Origin: Bradyrhizobium sp. Ash2021
GTDB lineage: Bacteria > Pseudomonadota > Alphaproteobacteria > Rhizobiales > Xanthobacteraceae
Reading direction: 5' to 3'
Assembly: GCF_031202265.1 (NCBI RefSeq)
Contig: NZ_CP100604.1
Span: 8,972,501 to 9,036,500, forward strand
Length of the DNA stretch: 64,000 nt
In this document: piece after piece, positions 43,558-53,142 of the stretch
Numbering within the stretch: the first letter of the stretch is position 1
How the letters are laid out: each line of letters begins with the position of its first letter
The notes under the pieces: generated by a model
What the model was told of the DNA's origin: nothing
The model's input: only the letters and a program-made list of their open reading frames with translations
Database searches by the model: none
Program-made: the position numbers and the translations under genes

Positions 43558-44520
43558 ATGATCACGCCGCTCGATCCCGTCATCGCCGAAATCATTCCGC
43601 TGCTGCCGCTACGCGATCCCGCGACAATGACGCCGCAGAGCGCGCGCGATGCGTTACGCGCACTCGCCGCGGCGCGCGCAGCGATACCGCCGCCACCGGT
43701 GAGGAGCGCCAACGATACCAGCGTGCAGGGCGCGGCCGGTCCGCTCGCCGCGCGGGTCTACCGGAACACCGACGGAAAATCGCCGACGGTGGTATTTTTC
43801 CACGGCGGCGGCTGGGTCGCCGGCGATCTCGAAACCCATGACCGGCAGGCGCGGCAGCTCGCGATCGAGACCGGCGCCGTCGTGATCTCCGTCGACTACC
43901 GGCGGCCGCCGGAGACGCGCTTTCCCGGCGCCTTCGAGGACGCCTTTGCCGCCGTCAAGGACATCATCGGGCGCATCGCCGAGTTCGGCGGCGACGCCGC
44001 GCGCGTCGGCGTCGCCGGCGACAGCGCGGGCGGCAATCTGGCCGCTGCGGCCGCGATCGCCTGCCGCGACGCCGGCATCAGGCTCGCGGCGCAATTGCTG
44101 GTCTACCCCGTCACCGACGTCGCCGGCAATTACGCGGACCGCGAACAGAATGCGCGCTTCCCCTCGCGCGTGGAAAACGCCGAGGGTTATTTCCTGTCGC
44201 GCGCGGTGATGCAATGGTTCGCCGGCCATTATCTTAGCCATACCGGCCAGGGCACCGACTGGCGCGTCTCGCCGTTACGCGCAAAAAATCTCGCCGGTCT
44301 CGCGCCCGCGATCGTCTGCACGGCGTGGTTCGATCCGTTGCGCGACGAGGGCAAGGCCTACGCCGACGCACTCGCCGCCGCCGGCGTCGCGACGAAATAT
44401 TACGAAGGCGCCGGCCTGATCCACGGCTATTTCGGCCTCGGCGAAGCCTCGGAAACCGCCAAGCGCGAGGCACAACGCGCCCGCGCCGATTTCAAGGCGC
44501 TGCTCGACGGCGGGGCGTAG
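43558..44520 (+). CDS. Alpha/beta hydrolase, hormone-sensitive lipase family esterase
   Basis: A 320-residue esterase of the HSL (family IV) type. The oxyanion motif is FFHGGGWVAGD, the nucleophile elbow GDSAGGN, the acid is in CTAWFDPLRDEG, and the histidine in GLIHGYFGLG. The ATG at 43558 follows TGTGAGGACCCGC; an open frame upstream is outside the family. It hydrolyses a small ester. Two inverted repeats lie upstream at 43434 and 43506. Confidence 0.9.
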   Translation: MITPLDPVIAEIIPLLPLRDPATMTPQSARDALRALAAARAAIPPPPVRSANDTSVQGAAGPLAARVYRNTDGKSPTVVFFHGGGWVAGDLETHDRQARQLAIETGAVVISVDYRRPPETRFPGAFEDAFAAVKDIIGRIAEFGGDAARVGVAGDSAGGNLAAAAAIACRDAGIRLAAQLLVYPVTDVAGNYADREQNARFPSRVENAEGYFLSRAVMQWFAGHYLSHTGQGTDWRVSPLRAKNLAGLAPAIVCTAWFDPLRDEGKAYADALAAAGVATKYYEGAGLIHGYFGLGEASETAKREAQRARADFKALLDGGA

Positions 44521-44530
44521 AAGCTGTTGT

Positions 44531-44810
44531 GGAAAATGGCGATCGAACGCACGAACGGCGGCACCCGGCTTACCCCGGCTGGCCAAGAATTCCTTGAGGC
44601 AGCCCGACGGATCATCGAAGACACCGAGCTCATGGTCTCCCGCCTGAAAACCCGGTCGAGAGGTGAGAGCGGCCGCCTAACCATCGGCGTTCATGCGTCG
44701 CTTTCGGCTGGCAATCTCAGGGCTACGCTGATGGAGCACCGCCGCACGTTTCCGGACGTCGAAATCCATCTTGTCGATGGAACGAGCGAACACCTTACCT
44801 CGTACAATCA
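44531..44810 (+). pseudogene. LysR-family regulator fragment
   Basis: A frame reads ERTNGGTRLTPAGQEFLEAA then RIIEDTELMVSRLK and SGRLTIGVHASLSAGNLR, the linker helix and first part of the effector domain of a LysR regulator. The whole DNA-binding domain is missing upstream and similarity stops near EHLTS at about 44805. It is a both-ends-truncated relic directly after the esterase gene. Confidence 0.75.
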
Positions 44811-44815
44811 GAAAG

Positions 44816-44957
44816 CGTCATTTCGACAATGCTCTGCGCGCCGATACTGATCCCGGCATTGGAAATGAGCACGTCGAGACGGCGATAGCGATTCTCGATC
44901 TCTTCAACGATCTCAACCCAGTCCTGCTCGACAGTTACGTCCTGGTGCAGATAAAAC
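44816..44957 (-). pseudogene. Short-chain dehydrogenase fragment
   Basis: The minus strand reads FYLHQDVTVEQDWVEIVEEI then ENRYRRLDVLISNAGISIGA, the D-V-T-x-E-x-x-W and NNAG-type part of a classical SDR. Nothing of the cofactor-binding start or catalytic tyrosine region is present. It abuts the LysR relic, so this is a patchwork of truncated genes. Confidence 0.7.
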
Positions 44958-45080
44958 GTCAATACGTCATCCGACGACCGGGAGCTTGATGATGTTCGGA
45001 GAGGTTCTGAACTTCGTCGATCTTGCCGATTCGTCGTGCAGAAAGTGATATTGTCCTCTCGTCGCCGCGTTTAAGACGCA

Positions 45081-46139
45081 TCAGGGGCTCCTGGAATTTT
45101 CGATCAGCAACCCAAAAAGACTTTTGCAACAATATCTGCCAGGAACGGACGAAGCCGTCGCGAGAAGCATCCGGTGCTTATGGCCATCCGCAACGCGGAC
45201 ACGGCGGGCCGTGAAGAGACATGTCAGCCGACCTTTGGTGCCCCGCCGCCAACTGACCCTTTGCCATTTGCTTTCGGCTAATAACGCTTCAGCAGAGACC
45301 GGTGGCTGATCAGGGATGTGGTATTTGCGGGGCTTGCCGATCTTCGCGATGGGGAAGATCAGGGCAATGTCGGCGTGATAGACGTTCTGGCGCCGCGACA
45401 GACCCACCGCCCACAGCAGACCGCGCTCGCTCAAAGCCTGACGGAAAGGCCCGCTGCAGCCGTACCCTGAATCGGCAAGCACACAGCCGAAACGCACGCC
45501 GGAGGCGATGACGCGGTCGATCTCCGCCAAGGCGATCTCTGGCTTGGTCCGCGCTGCGCGATGCTCGACTGGAACGCCCGCACGCTTCAAACGCACCGGA
45601 TTACTCGTTCAACTCTCGGGAACGAAGAGACGTAATGCCACCATGACCGGCACTTCACCCCGCGCAAGCGTCAGCGACACCAATGTTTGGCAATTGGCCG
45701 TCTTGCCGAGAGACGAGGCATATTGTGGAGCGACACCAACCGAACGATCGCCCTTCTTCGGCATCGCCGTGTCGTCGATGACCAGCACCGCATCCTTGCC
45801 GCCGACCAGGCGATCGGCCTGAACCAGCAATTCCGCCTCCAATGGCGCTGCATCCCAAACGCCATCAGCAATGAAATGGTGCAACTGGTCAAACCCGCCC
45901 GGTGCCAGCCGCGCCGCCATTGGCTGGACGCTCTTGCGATCGCCCGGTCCAATTAATACTGAGATATAAAGCGGACACATCCGCCGCCGCGCCTTGTGAC
46001 CTAAACGATCCAGGAATGGCTTGAGCCTGCGCCCAAGCTCGTCTTCCCACTTCGACTTCGTGTCCACCATGGTCGGCCCTCCAAAAGCCGACCACCCATG
46101 AATCATTGAAAATCTGATTCGGGAATCCAGTTTCGCCAA
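45081..46139 (-). pseudogene. IS701-like transposase broken by one nonsense codon and 3' truncated
   Basis: Starting probably at 46070 (MVDTKSKWEDELGRRLKPFL), the frame carries the first catalytic Asp in VIDDTAMPKKG, then meets a TGA at 45609-45611 where relatives have Trp (FVPES-W-TS). The same frame continues without a shift through LADSGYGCSGPFRQAL, which has the second Asp, and on to about 45135. There similarity ends and the glutamate-containing C-terminal part is missing. A CTAG at 46168-46171 next to an AT-rich end likely marks the outer left end. The element is dead. Confidence 0.8.
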
Positions 46140-46216
46140 TCAGTCGCCAAAATCTGTCAAAGTAGTGCTAGGGTCGAAACTCATTAATTTTTCTGAAATG
46201 CCTGCGCAAACTCTAG

Positions 46217-46732
46217 CTAGCGGATTGCGCCGAAAGCATTCATTGGACAGTTGGGACACTGTCGATCGTTGCAGAAACGACAGACCGTTAGTGCCGAAGT
46301 CGCGTCGCTCGGCAAGCTTCGAAGCATTGCTTCGATAAAGCGTTCCAGGACCGAACGATCTTGAGGCGAAATCTCTTGCAAGACCGCCTCCAGTGCCGTT
46401 CGGCGGCGTTCGAGAAGCGCACTTCGGCGCATATGACCAGTTTCGGTAAGCTTGATTACCACAACTCGGCGGTCATGTGATGCTACGCTCCGAACCGCGA
46501 GACCCGCGCTTGTTAAGCGGTTCAAAAGCCTGACCGTACCGGGGTGCGAAAGCCGGAGCACTCGACGCAACTGATCGATTGACAAGTCGGGGGCGTGGCC
46601 GATCACGACTAGAGCCGCAGTAGTCTCGCCACCCAGGGCTACCCCACCCAGCGCAGCCCAACGCACGCGGTCAGCGACGCCTAGTGCAAGCGCGCCAAAT
46701 AGATTGATAAGACGGTCTGAAGGATCGCTCAT
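46217..46732 (-). CDS. MarR-family regulator with Cys-rich C-terminal tail
   Basis: A 171-residue winged-helix regulator. The DNA-binding part reads LSIDQLRRVLRLSHPGTVRLLNRL and the wing VASHDRRVVVIKLTETGH. Unlike ordinary MarR proteins it ends with CRFCNDRQCPNCPM: cysteines at 151, 154, 159 and 162, a CxxC-x4-CxxC pattern suited to a zinc or redox switch. It is divergent from an AhpD-like gene with an inverted repeat between them, so peroxide or thiol stress is a likely signal (inference). Confidence 0.85.
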   Translation of the reverse strand: MSDPSDRLINLFGALALGVADRVRWAALGGVALGGETTAALVVIGHAPDLSIDQLRRVLRLSHPGTVRLLNRLTSAGLAVRSVASHDRRVVVIKLTETGHMRRSALLERRRTALEAVLQEISPQDRSVLERFIEAMLRSLPSDATSALTVCRFCNDRQCPNCPMNAFGAIR

Positions 46733-46771
46733 AGTCTATTGCCATTTATGGTTGGATTCGGTATCGCCATA

Positions 46772-46792
46772 ATATATGCATCGAGCATACAT
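46772..46792. promoter_or_regulatory. Candidate operator of the MarR/AhpD-like pair
   Basis: ATATATGC-ATCGA-GCATACAT forms 8-base arms with one mismatch around a 5-base spacer. It lies in the 83-base space between the divergent MarR and AhpD-like genes, 23 bases before the latter's ATG, where a repressor would block both promoters. Confidence 0.55.
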
Positions 46793-46815
46793 TTTTATCA
46801 ACCTGGAGAAGTCGA

Positions 46816-47121
46816 ATGTTCGACATGGAAAATCTTAACAATTTAGCGAAGCTGGACGAAAACGCGTCGAACGCTATGAAGGCGTTCTGGGCATTCGACA
46901 AGGCGACTTTTGCCGATGGGGCGCTCACTGCGCAGCAAAAACAGGTGATTGCCGTTGCAGTCGCGTTAACCACCCAATGCCCGTATTGCATCGAGATCCA
47001 CACAAAGGCGGCTCGCGAGGCTGGGGTCAACGACGCGCAGTTGTCGGAAGCCGCCTTGGTTGCCGCCGCGATCCGCGCTGGTGGGGCGATCACCCATGCT
47101 ACCCATCTTTTCCGCGGCTGA
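46816..47121 (+). CDS. AhpD-like carboxymuconolactone decarboxylase family protein
   Basis: A 101-residue CMD-domain protein with the redox motif CPYC at residues 55-58 followed by EIH (Glu60, His62), the AhpD-type peroxidase/reductase signature. GGAG lies 8-11 bases before the ATG. It probably reduces peroxides or relays electrons from dihydrolipoyl or thioredoxin partners. Divergent pairing with a Cys-rich MarR regulator supports a stress function. Confidence 0.88.
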   Translation: MFDMENLNNLAKLDENASNAMKAFWAFDKATFADGALTAQQKQVIAVAVALTTQCPYCIEIHTKAAREAGVNDAQLSEAALVAAAIRAGGAITHATHLFRG

Positions 47122-47149
47122 AGAACGCTGTCAATCATGTGGCGCCATC

Positions 47150-47620
47150 GATATGGCGCCGCAGAATTTCACGAAAGCGGTCTCGGTCCTTCATCGTTCC
47201 GCGGTGCCTTGAAGGTGCGCCGCGGTTTCGGTGTAGCTGAAGCCTTCTGCGGTCCGCTTGCGGATGCGGTTGACTGGTTGCGTAACCGGGATGGCGCGTG
47301 GTGCGGCCGTCGATCACCGTCTTGCGTGTTTTGCCGGTTTTGGCGAAATGCGCATTGACAGCGATATACTGGGTCATGTTGGGTTCCCTGAGTTCGCCGA
47401 CAAAATCCGTCAAGTCAAAGCCTCGTCGCCGCCAAGCGTGACGCGGTTGGAACCGGGAGAACGACGGTCATCGCAAGGGCCGCATCGCGTTCAACGGTGC
47501 TCGGAAGCATGGGTGAGTTCGGTCTCTCCATCAGGATATGCCCCCGTGAAGGAGAACTCGGCGCCACGGCCATCAATTTTGCGATAGAGCCTGGTGTCCG
47601 GATCGGTGGTTGCAAGTCGG
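47150..47620 (-). pseudogene. IS5-type transposase remnant, several frameshifts
   Basis: Pieces of one transposase appear in different minus-strand frames: TTDPDTRLYRK (about 47605), then STVERDAALAM, then TDFVGELREPNMTQYIAVNA continuing to KTGKTRKTVIDGRTTRHPGY, and finally RIRKRTAEGFSYTETAA in another frame. The order matches an IS5/IS1182-like DDE transposase from its middle to its C-terminal part. Frame changes and stops make it nonfunctional. The remainder to 47894 shows no gene. Confidence 0.7.
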
Positions 47621-47894
47621 CCTTATTGCAAATCCGGGCGGGATTGGAAGCACGGGGAACGATCTTTCCATCTGGATTCGATTCAGGCGGCGGGCATCAC
47701 CGGCGTGTTGCGGTTCGCTTCCAGCCGTCGGTCCATCTGCGCTACGATGCTGTCAATGACCGAAAATGACTTATGCCTTTCTGCGCCGCGACGAGCTGCA
47801 CGAGTTTATCAGCCCGCTCTATGTTTCGCGCACCGTTGATGGCATCATCGTTCACGATCGGGATCGACTTCTGCGTATCGATTGAACGCTGGTT

Positions 47895-49292
47895 TTACAT
47901 CGCCTTGACGATGTTCTCGGTGACCTTCTTGGCGTCGCCGAGCAGCATCATGGTGTTGTCGCGATAGAACAGCGGATTGTCGATGCCGGCATAGCCCGAG
48001 GCCAGCGAGCGTTTGATGAACATCACGGTGCCGGCCTTCCACACCTGCAGTACCGGCATGCCGTAGATCGGCGAGGTCTTGTCGTCCTCGGCGGCCGGGT
48101 TGGTGACGTCGTTGGCGCCGATCACGAAGGCAATGTCGGCCTGGGCGAATTCGGAGTTGATGTCCTCGAGCTCGAACACCTCGTCATAGGGCACGTTGGC
48201 CTCGGCGAGCAGCACGTTCATATGGCCGGGCATGCGGCCCGCGACCGGGTGAATCGCGTACTTCACCTCGACGCCTTCCTTCTTCAGCGTGTCGGCCATT
48301 TCGCGCAGCGCATGCTGGGCCTGCGCCACCGCCATGCCGTAACCGGGCACGATGATGACCTTGGAGGCGTTCTTCATGATGAAGGCGGCGTCGTCGGCGG
48401 AGCCGAGCTTCGCCGGCTTCTGTTCGCCGCCACCGCCGCCGGCTGCCGCCGTCTCGCCGCCGAAGCCACCGAGGATGACCGAGATGAAGGAACGGTTCAT
48501 CGCGTGGCACATGATGTAGGACAGGATCGCGCCGGAGGAGCCGACCAGCGCGCCGGTGATGATCAGCGCCGAATTGCCGAGCGTGAAGCCGATGCCGGCC
48601 GCGGCCCAGCCGGAATAGGAGTTCAGCATCGAGATCACGACCGGCATGTCGGCGCCGCCGATCGGGATGATCATGAGCACGCCGAGCGCCAGCGCGATGA
48701 TCGTGATCAGCCAGAAGTCGAGCGCGCTGCCGGAGAGCACGAGGCCGACGATGAAGAACACCAGGGCCAGGGCCAGGGCGATGTTGATGATGTGGCGTCC
48801 GGGCAGGATGATCGGCGCGCCGCTCATGCGGGCCGACAGTTTCAGGAACGCGATCACCGAGCCGGTGAAGGTCAGCGCGCCGATGGCGACGCCGAGCGAC
48901 ATTTCGACCAGGCTCTGCGCATGAATGTTGCCGGGGGTGCCGATGTCGAAGGCTTCCGGAGCATAGAAGGCACCGGCGGCGACCAGCACCGCGGCCATGC
49001 CAACCAGCGAATGGAACGCGGCGACGAGTTCCGGCATCGAGGTCATCGGCACCCGGCGCGCAATCACCGCACCGATGCTGCCGCCGATCGCAATGCCGAG
49101 CACGACCAACAGCCAGGCGAGACCGTCCGCCGGCGGATGGCTGGCCAGCGTGGTCGCGATCGCGATCACCATGCCGATCATGCCGAAGAAATTGCCCTGC
49201 CGGGATGAGGCCGGACTGGACAGCCCGCGCAGCGACAGGATGAACAACACACCCGCCACGAGATACAAAACTGCAGCCAGATTGGCGTTCAT
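47895..49292 (-). CDS. pntB: NAD(P) transhydrogenase beta subunit
   Basis: A 465-residue inner-membrane subunit that couples hydride transfer between NADH and NADP+ to proton entry. The start at 49292 gives MNANLAAVLYLVAGVLFILS after a GGGGGACCTGAG stretch. About eight membrane segments are followed by the soluble NADP(H)-binding domain with VPGYGMAVAQAQHALRE and VIGANDVTNPAAEDDKTSPI. The order pntA1-pntA2-pntB in one operon is the split-alpha arrangement typical of alphaproteobacteria. Confidence 0.95.
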   Translation of the reverse strand: MNANLAAVLYLVAGVLFILSLRGLSSPASSRQGNFFGMIGMVIAIATTLASHPPADGLAWLLVVLGIAIGGSIGAVIARRVPMTSMPELVAAFHSLVGMAAVLVAAGAFYAPEAFDIGTPGNIHAQSLVEMSLGVAIGALTFTGSVIAFLKLSARMSGAPIILPGRHIINIALALALVFFIVGLVLSGSALDFWLITIIALALGVLMIIPIGGADMPVVISMLNSYSGWAAAGIGFTLGNSALIITGALVGSSGAILSYIMCHAMNRSFISVILGGFGGETAAAGGGGGEQKPAKLGSADDAAFIMKNASKVIIVPGYGMAVAQAQHALREMADTLKKEGVEVKYAIHPVAGRMPGHMNVLLAEANVPYDEVFELEDINSEFAQADIAFVIGANDVTNPAAEDDKTSPIYGMPVLQVWKAGTVMFIKRSLASGYAGIDNPLFYRDNTMMLLGDAKKVTENIVKAM

Positions 49293-49335
49293 CTCAGGTC
49301 CCCCTTTATCTTCGTCACCCCGAGGTGCACGCCGC

Positions 49336-49653
49336 TCACTTGGCCTTCTTCTTGTACATCGCCAGCATGCGCTGGGTGACAAGGAAGCCGCCGAAGATAT
49401 TCACGCTGGCGAAGATCAGCGCGACGAAGCCAAAGCCGCGCGCCCAGCCGCTGCCGCCACTGACCATGCCGACACCGCCCGCGAGCAGCGCGCCGACCAC
49501 GATCACCGAGGAGATCGCATTCGTCACCGACATCAGCGGCGTATGCAGCGCCGGCGTCACCGACCACACCACGAAATAGCCGACGAACACGGCGAGGACG
49601 AAAATCGACAGCCGGAACGTAAAGGGATCAACGACTTGGGCTACATGCTCCAT
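49336..49653 (-). CDS. pntA2: NAD(P) transhydrogenase alpha subunit, membrane part
   Basis: A 105-residue protein with about three membrane segments ([55 protein letters not shown]) that corresponds to the C-terminal membrane domain of one-piece PntA. The [12 protein letters not shown] stretch is the family signature. It lies 11 bases after pntA1 and 43 before pntB. Confidence 0.93.
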   Translation of the reverse strand: MEHVAQVVDPFTFRLSIFVLAVFVGYFVVWSVTPALHTPLMSVTNAISSVIVVGALLAGGVGMVSGGSGWARGFGFVALIFASVNIFGGFLVTQRMLAMYKKKAK

Positions 49654-49664
49654 GGCTTCTCTCC

Positions 49665-50792
49665 TCAGGCCTTCGGCTGGAAATTCGGATGGATGACGGC
49701 GCCGTCCTTGGTCAGCGCGGTGGCTTTCACCAGTTCGTCCTCCCAGTTCACCGCGAGCGCCTTGCTGGGCTTGTCGATCAGGGTCTCGATGAATGAAAAC
49801 AGGTTGCGGGCGTACAGGCTCGACGCCGATGCCGCGACGCGGCCGGCGACATTGGTGTAGCCGACGATCTTGACGCCGTCGGTCTCGACGATCTCGCCGG
49901 GTTTGGCGCCCTCGACATTGCCGCCGCGCTCGACCGCCAGATCGACCAGCACCGAACCCGGCTTCATCGACTTGACCATCTCGCCGCTGACGAGTTTCGG
50001 CGCCGGGCGCCCCGGGATCAGTGCCGTCGTGATCACGATGTCCTGCTTCTTGAGATGTTCGGCGGTGAGCGCGGCCTGCTTGGCCTGATACTCTTTCGAC
50101 ATTTCCTTGGCGTAGCCGCCGGCGGTCTGGGCGTTCTTGAACTCTTCGTCCTCGACCGCGAGGAATTTGGCGCCGAGACTTTCGACCTGCTCTTTCGTCG
50201 CGGGCCGCACGTCGGTCGCGGTGACGACGGCGCCGAGCCGCCGCGCGGTCGCGATCGCCTGCAGGCCGGCAACGCCGACGCCCATCACGAACACTTTGGC
50301 GGCCGGAATGGTGCCGGCCGCGGTCATCATCATCGGGAAGGCGCGGCCGAAAGCTTCGGCCGCCTCGATCACCGCGCGATAGCCGGCCAGATTCGCCTGG
50401 CTGGACAGCACATCCATCACCTGGGCGCGGGTGATGCGCGGCATCAATTCCATCGCGAACGCCGAGACGCCGGCATCCGCGATGGTTTTCAGCGCGGCCT
50501 CATTGCCGTAGGGATCCATGATGGCGATCACCAGCGCGCCGCGCTTGTACTGGGCAAGCTCGGAGGCTTCCGGCCGCTTCACCTTGATGACGATGTCGGC
50601 GTCCTTCACCGCATCGGCGCTGACAACGGCTCCCACCGCGGTGAATTCCGAATCCGGCAGGCCCGATTTGATGCCTGCGCCCGGCTCAACCGCGATATCG
50701 ACGCCCAACGCCTTGTATTTTTTCACCGTATCGGGCGAAACGGCAACCCGCGGCTCAGACGGATTAATTTCCTTGGCAACGGCAATCTTCAT
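49665..50792 (-). CDS. pntA1: NAD(P) transhydrogenase alpha subunit, NAD-binding part
   Basis: A 375-residue cytoplasmic NAD(H)-binding subunit. [20 protein letters not shown] begins at 50792; the NAD loop is [20 protein letters not shown] and the segment [17 protein letters not shown] is family specific. It is related to alanine dehydrogenase but its place before pntA2 and pntB fixes its role. It is first in the operon. Confidence 0.94.
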   Translation of the reverse strand: MKIAVAKEINPSEPRVAVSPDTVKKYKALGVDIAVEPGAGIKSGLPDSEFTAVGAVVSADAVKDADIVIKVKRPEASELAQYKRGALVIAIMDPYGNEAALKTIADAGVSAFAMELMPRITRAQVMDVLSSQANLAGYRAVIEAAEAFGRAFPMMMTAAGTIPAAKVFVMGVGVAGLQAIATARRLGAVVTATDVRPATKEQVESLGAKFLAVEDEEFKNAQTAGGYAKEMSKEYQAKQAALTAEHLKKQDIVITTALIPGRPAPKLVSGEMVKSMKPGSVLVDLAVERGGNVEGAKPGEIVETDGVKIVGYTNVAGRVAASASSLYARNLFSFIETLIDKPSKALAVNWEDELVKATALTKDGAVIHPNFQPKA

Positions 50793-50907
50793 GGCACTGA
50801 ATACCTTCTTGCCGTCGGTTACACGGCAATCCAACGTAGCTCCAGGTGATTGCGCACGGCTGGAAGCACGTCGCGACAACACCTTTGCGCTGCCTCTAAG
50901 ATCTAAT

Positions 50908-51573
50908 TTATGAAGAGAGCCGCTTTAGCGCAGGCAGCAAATCTTCAGGATCAGGACGCTGCGTGTAATCGGCGTTTACTTCAGCGTACTCAATGATGCC
51001 GTCTGAGCCCACCACGTATCGAGCAGGCATAGGCAGGCTCCAGCTTGAATCGCCATTGAACCCCGGGAGATCGTTCTTCATCGCCTTGTAAAGCGCGATG
51101 AGATAGTCGGGTAGCGTGAACCGCAAGCCGAACTTGTTCGCGGTCTCATTCCCCGGGTCGCTCAAAATCGGAAAGGTAAGGCCATTATTTCTGATAGACT
51201 TCCGACTATTCGCAGCTGTCTGAGGCGAGATAGCGACGAGTAACGCCCCGTTCGCGTGATAGGAAGGAAGCGAAGCTTCCAAGGCTTTGAGATCCATATT
51301 GCAGTACGGACACCATGCGCCACGGTAGAATGTCACAATAAGGGGACCGCTGGTAAGTAGTTCCGCAGACGAAATAGACTTTCCATCGGCGTCGCTCAGC
51401 GTAAAGTGCGGAGCCCTATCACCTAATTTAAGAGCTCGCGCTTCCTGACCTGAAGCCTTCAGCTCGGCGGTCGCTCGATGCATCGTATCAATGGCAGCCT
51501 TGGTGGCGTTATAGGGCGGCCGTCCAGATTCGATCTCGGCCTTGAATGCATCAAGCTGATCTTGTAGCGACAT
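50908..51573 (-). CDS. Thioredoxin-fold peroxidase (AhpC/TSA-like)
   Basis: A 221-residue peroxiredoxin-like protein. FYRGAWCPYCNMDLKALEAS holds Cys88 and Cys91 as a CxxC pair, unlike the single peroxidatic Cys of classic AhpC (TxxC). ISPQTAANSRKS and FPILSDPGNETANKFG follow the AhpC/TSA layout. GGAG precedes the ATG at 51573. It may reduce peroxides or act as a thiol oxidoreductase. Confidence 0.85.
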   Translation of the reverse strand: MSLQDQLDAFKAEIESGRPPYNATKAAIDTMHRATAELKASGQEARALKLGDRAPHFTLSDADGKSISSAELLTSGPLIVTFYRGAWCPYCNMDLKALEASLPSYHANGALLVAISPQTAANSRKSIRNNGLTFPILSDPGNETANKFGLRFTLPDYLIALYKAMKNDLPGFNGDSSWSLPMPARYVVGSDGIIEYAEVNADYTQRPDPEDLLPALKRLSS

Positions 51574-51915
51574 TCTTTAACTCCGTTCTAAATCGATGTA
51601 GTCCAGTCGAACATCACTTTGCTCGCCGAGCGGGCCGAAGCCGACCCGCCACGAAAGCCTCCGTTATTGCTCAACGTCGAATGCGATTCGACGCTAAAAC
51701 TGGTTGTTGACGTAATTCGCGCCATATAGGGCAGCATGTGATCCTGGCGTTTCAATGAGGCAGCCTTAAGCGCATGGGGCCCTTATTGCTTGGGAGCGTA
51801 AGGAATCTGAGGATCTCCTGACCGGTATTCTGGCGGGTACATGACTACGGTGTGTTCTGGTACCTCGAATTGAGCTAAATCGTTGCCCTTCAAATTTTGA
51901 TACTGAACGCCGAGG
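51574..51915. other. Region without an intact gene; possible antisense gene tail
   Basis: The minus strand at about 51783-51920 ends in RILGVQYQNLKGNDLAQFEV and then PPEYRSGDPQIPYAPKQ, which looks like the tail of a real protein cut off where the downstream GST-like sequence begins. I do not recognise it. The rest of the stretch shows nothing. Confidence 0.3.
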
Positions 51916-52512
51916 ATGCGCGGCTTGGACCACTCTCCGCTCTGGTGTTGCGCAGAACTCGGGTTATCTCGCCGACACTTGGTCATGGGCGGAGAGTATG
52001 GCGGCACGGATGACCCCGAATACATCGCCATGAATCCAAACCGGCTCGTGCCCACGATAGACGACGATGGATTTTTGCTCTGGGAGTCGAATGTCATTGT
52101 CCGTTATTTGTCGCAGAGATACGGGGTTGATAGTCTTTTCCCATCCGCGCTCGATCGCCGTTTTGACGCCGAGCGCTGGATGGACTGGCAAGCGACCACC
52201 CTCTGGCCGGCGCTACGCCCGGTCTTCATCGGCCTCATCCGGACACCCTTAGCAGAGAGAAATCCCATAATACAGAAAGCGGCGGAAGATCACTGCGCAA
52301 ATACTATGCGGATACTCGATGCCAGATTATCCAACCGGGCGTATCTTGGAGGAGACGCGTTCTCGATGGCGGATATTCCCGCCGGCGCATCGGCCTATCG
52401 CTGGTATACTCTTGATATTGTCCACCCCCAGCTTCCACACCTGGAAAGGTGGTACGCCGATTTGACCCAACGGCCAGGCTTCCGAAACGAAGTGATGTTA
52501 CCCCTCAGTTAG
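51916..52512 (+). CDS. Glutathione S-transferase, N terminus apparently lost
   Basis: A 198-residue GST. Residues from LWCCAELGLSRRH through GGTDDPEYIAMNPNRLVPTI, DDDGFLLWESNVIVRYLSQRYG and the C-terminal helical domain with DAFSMADIPAGA are clear. The first beta strand and the catalytic-residue loop (normally about twelve residues reading like xIWGRxxSxNVQK) are replaced by MRGLDHSP. The break coincides with the end of an unrelated minus-strand frame, so the gene was probably truncated by recombination and may be inactive. Confidence 0.7.
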   Translation: MRGLDHSPLWCCAELGLSRRHLVMGGEYGGTDDPEYIAMNPNRLVPTIDDDGFLLWESNVIVRYLSQRYGVDSLFPSALDRRFDAERWMDWQATTLWPALRPVFIGLIRTPLAERNPIIQKAAEDHCANTMRILDARLSNRAYLGGDAFSMADIPAGASAYRWYTLDIVHPQLPHLERWYADLTQRPGFRNEVMLPLS

Positions 52513-52601
52513 AAACTGCGAATTGAGGCAAGCTATGCATAGCCGCTTCGACGTTATATATCTTTGGCCCGTCGCCCTGATCAACCAGGAAATCGATCGC
52601 T

Positions 52602-53142
52602 ATGCTCAGGCCTTATTATTCACCGGTGTATGATCTCTGGCATCATATCGCCTTGGAAGAAGCCAAAGCTCCATATACGATCTGACGCGTTGACCTGAGA
52701 ACGGGGGACAACGCTCGCCGGAATATTTAAAGATCAATCCCAAAGGACGCGTTCCTGCTCTACAGACTGGAAAAGGTATCCTCAGCGAAAGTCCCTTGGC
52801 TACATCGCGTAGACATTTCCTGCGACCGAACTTACAAGCGATGCCGACAGCTTCGCCTTTGCCCATATGCAGGCCTTCAATCTCTATCTGGCCACAACGG
52901 TTCACGTCACTTTCGCCCATGTCTTTCGCCCGACCCGTTACGGCGACGGCGACGCTGTTGCAACCGCGATGAGGGTCAAGGCTACCGCCATGCTCGATGA
53001 TGCCTTCGAAATGATCGACAAGAAAACGTTGGATGGCCGTCGTTGTGTGCACGGCGATGACTACACAATCTCGGATCCGTATTTGCTCGTTTTCTCACGC
53101 TGGTTAGATCGATCCAAATTGCTATTCGAGGCTGCGACCTGA
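52602..53142 (+). pseudogene. Decayed glutathione S-transferase gene
   Basis: The reading opens MLRPYYSPVYDLWHHIALEE then AKAPYTI and a TGA, RVDLRTGD, and shifts frame before INPKGRVPAL-type remnants. It becomes open again from 52867 as MQAFNLYLATTVHVTFAHVF then ALDGRRCVHGDDYTISDPYL-like sequence, and stops at EAAT before the usual C-terminal helices. At least one stop and two frame changes separate the domains. Confidence 0.75.

Noticed and set aside
44980..45080. Minus-strand 40-residue frame beginning MRLKRGDERTISLSARRIGK
   Set aside because: It lies in the patchwork of fragments, ends quickly and matches nothing I know with confidence.
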